Assembly: GCA_004151065.3 (NCBI GenBank)
Contig: NWUY0300034594.1
Location: 1-21,176, forward strand
Length of the DNA stretch: 21,176 bases
Direction of reading: 5' to 3'
DNA from: Larix sibirica
Lineage: Eukaryota; Streptophyta; Pinopsida; Pinales; Pinaceae
The stretch's first letter is position 1. Each line of letters begins with the position of its first letter. Made by a program: the position numbers and the translations under genes. The notes beneath the pieces were generated by a model. The model did no database searches. It was not told the origin of the DNA and was given only the letters and a program-made list of their open reading frames with translations. Positions 18,023 to 21,176 of the stretch are shown in pieces.

Positions 18023-19030
18023 TTATTTTGGAGCTACTTTTTTTGTTGCTTCAGGTGTTGTTGTCATGATTTCCTCTGGTGTTGCTACCACTGTTTCCTC
18101 TGTAGCAGTTGTCTCGGCTAGATTTTCAATATGTTGAGATGTTGATTTTGGAGTGGTTCTGTCGACAGGGGTCGGGGATGGAAGGCTGTGATCGACTTGA
18201 GCCGAGGGTGAAATGGTCGGCGGCGACGACGAAACTTCATCTACTAGTGGTGGTGGAGGGGGATCGGGACTGCCATACGAAACCGGAATGACTTGGGGTG
18301 ACAAGACTTCGGGGATAACTGTTTCTTCTTCGACAGGATTATCAATTTCTGGTGGGTCGACTAAATGTCGAGGAGGTGATTGATCTTCCATCGTAGGGTT
18401 GACTGGAAAGGGAATGAAGGATGAGGTTTCTCAAGCGAAAATATTACTGGTCGGGTCAGGATTTCTTTCTAGTTGCGTTTGGTGAATTTCGATCACTTTT
18501 GGTGTGATGGATCTGGTTGGGGATGGCAGGTCATTTGCGGAAAGGTCGGGTGAAGCGCAATCGGTCGGGAAACTAGAATTGGAAAGAACTGGTTTCTTGG
18601 TGATGAATTTGCGCTAGTTAGGAAAGAGGGATGGAAGCTGGGTTATGAATTGGTTGAGTTCATTATCAACTTGAATCTTTTGTTGGAGTGGGAGGGGAAG
18701 GGTATACACAATATCTGGAATATTAAGAGTTGATTTGGGTGCAAGTGTGATGGATGCTAGAAGGGAAGGAAAAATTTCGTCTTCCATTACAACGGTCGGA
18801 GATGGTGGAGGGGGGATTTCAGTTAGGTCGACATGGGGTTCGAACGTAATCTTAGATTTCTTTCATGGTGCAACTCGACTGTGGGAATTGTCCTCTTCCA
18901 TGAATTTCTTAAATTAGTCTTCGACAAGTATTTTGAGTTGAGCAGCGTCGGCTAAAATATGAGTTGCATTGTTGTAAATTTTAGCTCCATCTTCCTCTGT
19001 CGGTTCTTGAATGACGAGTTTTCTTTTCGC
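18023..19030 (-). pseudogene. Acidic/proline-rich linker of the post-integrase ORF
   Basis: One frame spans about 336 codons with four to five stops. It begins helical (THILADAAQLKILVED) and becomes Pro/Ser/Thr/Glu-rich; the longest open piece, 18023-18391, is 122 codons with a PPPPP tract and runs of Thr and Glu (MEDQSPPRHLVDPPEIDNPV). Such composition points to a disordered linker. A helical, charged piece precedes it at 19076-19300 in the same frame class. Confidence 0.55.
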
Positions 19031-19609
19031 TTTTCCCTGTGCTTTGGAATCCCTTTGTTGTCAGGCTGTAGAGATTTATTTTGCTAACTGGTGAATGTTT
19101 TCGGCTGTGAGAGCGTATTCTGGAAGTGGATCATTGGACTGAGTGCTCTCGCTCGAATGTTCAGCTGTCTCTAGGGGGTCCTGATGTGTGGTCACTGTGA
19201 TCGCGAGGGAGTTTGCTTCGACAATTGGATCAACTTGGAATGTGAAAGTATTCAGATAAAGTTGGCGTTCATATTCCTCTTCCTTCTCCGCATCCATCAA
19301 TGGTTCGACTATGGTTAAGTCGACTCTTCGTGCCTAGGGAGGAATTTCCATTCTCGTGTGTGACTGTCTGCTTATCTCTGTGAATACTTCCGCGACCGAA
19401 GGGTAGTGGTCGAGTGGTTCCGCTGCGCTTGCTGCACCTTGAAAATACCAGACCGAGGTGTGGTCCAGTGCTAATTGGATGTGTGTTGTCAGCGGTAGAC
19501 TTCATCGGATGTTTCAAGGCACCCTCCATCTTGTTGTTTGGACTTTAATATTTGGGAACCAATTGTCCAGCCAAAGCTTGACTGTCGTGGGTCCAAGCCA
19601 ACTTCCTCC

Positions 19610-20328
19610 TTATGAGAAACAACAAAAATTTTCCATTAGTACACTTATTTTTGTTGCAAATTCCTTGCATACTGTTGGCCTAGTGTGAACCATAGCAATC
19701 CAAATAATCAAAGACGGGTATTGAATGCTCGAACCCTCTTCCTGGCATTTGTAACATATGGTTTTGATGATGTCCACCAAATGTTCAACCCATGTGTAGA
19801 CTTTTCCTCGCATCGCCATGTTTTGAACCGCCTCCAGCATGTCGATTTTAAGGTCAAAGCCTCGACCAAAACTTGATAGTGTTGTCGACACAATTCTTGC
19901 AGCAATTTTATAGTTGGCATAGATTATTTGATTTACCATTATCCCTCGGGTGTTTTTACGGCAGTTGTGCCTATGAATTCTTTGACCAATTCTGGCTTTG
20001 GGCGCATTGGTACATCATCACCTTTGTTTGATAGTCCGGTAATCTTATAAATGAGTTCACCATTTATTTATACAAGTACATCGAAATAAAATGTGCCATT
20101 GTGGTACCTTCTTACTATCAACTGAGCTATAATGTCTTTCATGCCACCGAAGTTGTCTAGTAGAGGCGCGTTCATGTAATGTATAATCGTGGCGGTCCGC
20201 ATTTTCTGTGCTTCCTCCCTCCAGTGATCGCTTGTTTCTTTTCCCCATTCAAGGATGTCATTCCAAGTCCTCTTCCAGTGTGGTTCTAAAACCTTGGTGT
20301 TCTGGACTAGTTGCAATCGGGTTTCCAA
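19610..20328 (-). pseudogene. Globular domain of the post-integrase ORF
   Basis: This is the best-preserved folded part. It contains Trp-rich helices (WKRTWNDILEWGKETSDHW), then NFGGMKDIIAQLIVRRYHNG, FYFDVLV, and after one TAA, ELIYKITGLSNKGDDVPM. After a frameshift near 19945 the piece at 19610-19939 follows (MVNQIIYANYKIAARIVSTT, then WVEHLVDIIKTICYKCQEEG). The ITGL...G.D.P segment after a Trp/Tyr-rich helical part is loosely like plant mobile-domain-type transposon proteins, but this is only an impression. No catalytic motif was seen. Confidence 0.55.
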
Positions 20329-20466
20329 GGGCGAATGGGATTTTTCAAGCTCTCTGACCTTTGATGCTGCAGACCTGGTTGTCGCCTAATATTTCTTCAG
20401 TGACATTTTTTATACAGGGTTCTTAGGTTCAAGATTGTGTGCGAAAAGTTCAGGAGGCTCTGAGTT

Positions 20467-20892
20467 CTAGTGTTCAAGTTCTTGGAAAAAGAGTACCCAG
20501 GAATCCTCGAGCTCAATATTTATAGCAGGAAGGCTCGGCATGGGATAATGCGAAGTAGATGGCTGCATTAATGGATGATTTGATGAGGAAATTAAATTTG
20601 AGTGACAGGTTGTTGGCTCTTCGTCAGGCTCGTTTCGGCTTTTCTTCTCTACCGGTTGGATTTCACGATTGCTTTTCTTTGTTGTTTCTTCAGTATGATG
20701 TCGGTGCGTGGTTTCAGTCGTATCGTGTCGGCCAGCAATAGGTCTTCCTGGTTGGGGGTTTCTTCCATCCTGCACTCGTCGACCAGTTCTTTCTTGTCGA
20801 CGTCTATCATGTCGTCGGTCGTGTGTCAGGCTATTTTCTCTGCAGTTTCGTTCATTGCTTTTGTCGGGATTATTCCTCCAGTCTCTCGTCAT
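20467..20892 (-). pseudogene. Arg-rich N-terminal head of the post-integrase ORF
   Basis: The ATG at 20892 opens 141 codons. The first ~90 residues are dominated by Arg, His, Thr, Asn and Glu, with clusters such as RRHDRRRQERTGRR that would suit nucleic-acid binding or nuclear import. A Ser/Pro-rich stretch and LEDSWVLFFQELEH follow. The TAG at 20467 is probably secondary, since the same frame carries on with coding character to about 19965. An alternative start is the ATG directly after the A13 run near 20962. Confidence 0.55.
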
Positions 20893-20962
20893 TGTGTAGC
20901 TTAAATGACTTGCTATTTGAAATATTGCCTATAATGTTTCTCTCTGAGGTCATTTATAACCA

Positions 20963-20975
20963 TTTTTTTTTTTTT
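20963..20975. repeat. Homopolymer T13 (A13 on the minus strand)
   Basis: Thirteen T on the plus strand. On the minus strand the A run lies between the end of integrase and the additional ORF and is directly followed by an in-context ATGG. Confidence 0.85.
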
Positions 20976-20982
20976 GAATGCT

Positions 20983-21176
20983 TCACGCCTTCTATCGCTT
21001 CAGTCGGGCGCCATTAACGAGTTTCTTGAAAACACTCCCTTGTAACGTTTTAAGTCGAATTGAGCCATTGGGATTGATGTTCTCGACAATATATGGGCCC
21101 ATCCACTATGTGTACAACTTTTTTGGTTTACCTTAATGCGGTTGTTATATAGCAATGCCAAGTCACCAACTGATAG
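20983..21176 (-). pseudogene. Ty3/gypsy integrase C-terminus (GPY/F module), partial
   Basis: The minus strand gives VGDLALLYNNRIKVNQK, a frameshift at an A-run, then KLYT, a TAG, WMGPYIVENINPNGSIRLKT, LQGSVFKKLVNGARLKR, then TAG and a TGA at 20983. This is the classic end of Ty3/gypsy integrase: the VGDLVLLY strand, the GPY/F motif and the VNGxRLKxY tail. The domain follows the catalytic core and helps bind DNA and choose targets. It is cut by the window edge, so the core, RNase H and reverse transcriptase should lie just beyond 21176. The internal TAG and frameshift show that this copy is dead. Confidence 0.85.

Larger units (their letters stand above)
16854..20892 (-). pseudogene. Large additional ORF between integrase and 3' LTR (Ty3/gypsy), decayed
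   Basis: The minus strand from the ATG at 20892 to a TAA at 16854 keeps coding character for about 4 kb, roughly 1,300 codons, with scattered stops and a few frameshifts. From 20892 to about 19965 a single frame holds with four stops. From about 19030 to 18023 another single frame holds with about four stops. From 17591 to 16854 a third frame holds. The order is: Arg-rich head, globular helical domain, acidic and Pro-rich linker, coiled-coil tail. It lies after the integrase end (20983) and before the polypurine tract, the place where env-like or extra ORFs occur in plant Athila/Tat-type gypsy elements. I saw no signal peptide, membrane helix or zinc knuckle, so 'env-like' is not supported. 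Function unknown. Confidence 0.65.

Noticed and set aside
18109-18291. Plus-strand open frames across 16127-20904, including 18109-18291 and 20602-20904
   Set aside because: They are opposite-strand shadows of the retrotransposon reading frame; the minus strand has the coherent composition.
1-21176. CRISPR array, rRNA or bacterial-type operon
   Set aside because: No short regularly spaced repeats, rRNA blocks or ribosome-binding-site/ORF series are present; everything fits plant nuclear DNA.

Overview
The window looks like intergenic DNA from a large, repeat-rich plant nuclear genome; a gymnosperm is my guess. The reasons are strong AT-richness, layered and decayed LTR retrotransposons, a plant-type tetraspanin relic, and almost no intact reading frames. 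No feature reads as a complete functional gene. Three stretches are uncertain in the assembly: single Ns at 9251 and 16726, and an N run at 10297-10367.

Layout. Positions 1-3115 hold the 5' part of an old minus-strand LTR element: an LTR (about 2784-3115), a tRNA-iMet-type primer binding site (2769-2780), a long leader, and a decayed coiled-coil, gag-position reading frame (221-1581). Positions 3116-4531 contain faint plus-strand coding-like sequence. An LTR edge with a polypurine tract lies at 5027/5028, again minus strand, and the following 1.3 kb is probably its worn 3' internal region. From about 6905 to 12870 there is a distinct block. It has short-motif-rich flanks (ATGTGTGCAT-like) and an interior built from a ~670-bp tandem repeat that is G-rich on the plus strand. 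Near 12290 the strand bias flips. An unrelated ~1.1-kb insert plus the N gap interrupts the repeat array.

Positions 13381-15150 carry plus-strand fragments of host-type genes placed end to end: an unrecognised fragment with a 21-residue repeat, a La-motif first exon with a plausible splice donor, an intron-like spacer with an acceptor, and a frameshifted tetraspanin N-terminal half. A minus-strand Ty3/gypsy element then truncates the tetraspanin fragment. Its 339-bp 3' LTR (15151-15489) has readable TATA and polyadenylation signals and an adjacent polypurine tract. Its 3' internal region occurs twice (15490-16725 and 16770 onward), joined at a single N. The right copy continues to the window end and includes the integrase C-terminus (GPY/F module, 20983-21176). 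Between integrase and LTR sits a ~4-kb additional reading frame: basic head, globular helical domain, acidic/proline-rich linker, coiled-coil tail. I do not recognise this protein. It is the strongest candidate for something undescribed.

There is no operon or pathway logic here. The relations are of insertion, duplication, capture and decay. Premature stops often look like CAG to TAG or CGA to TGA changes, as expected from long-term cytosine methylation in plant transposons.
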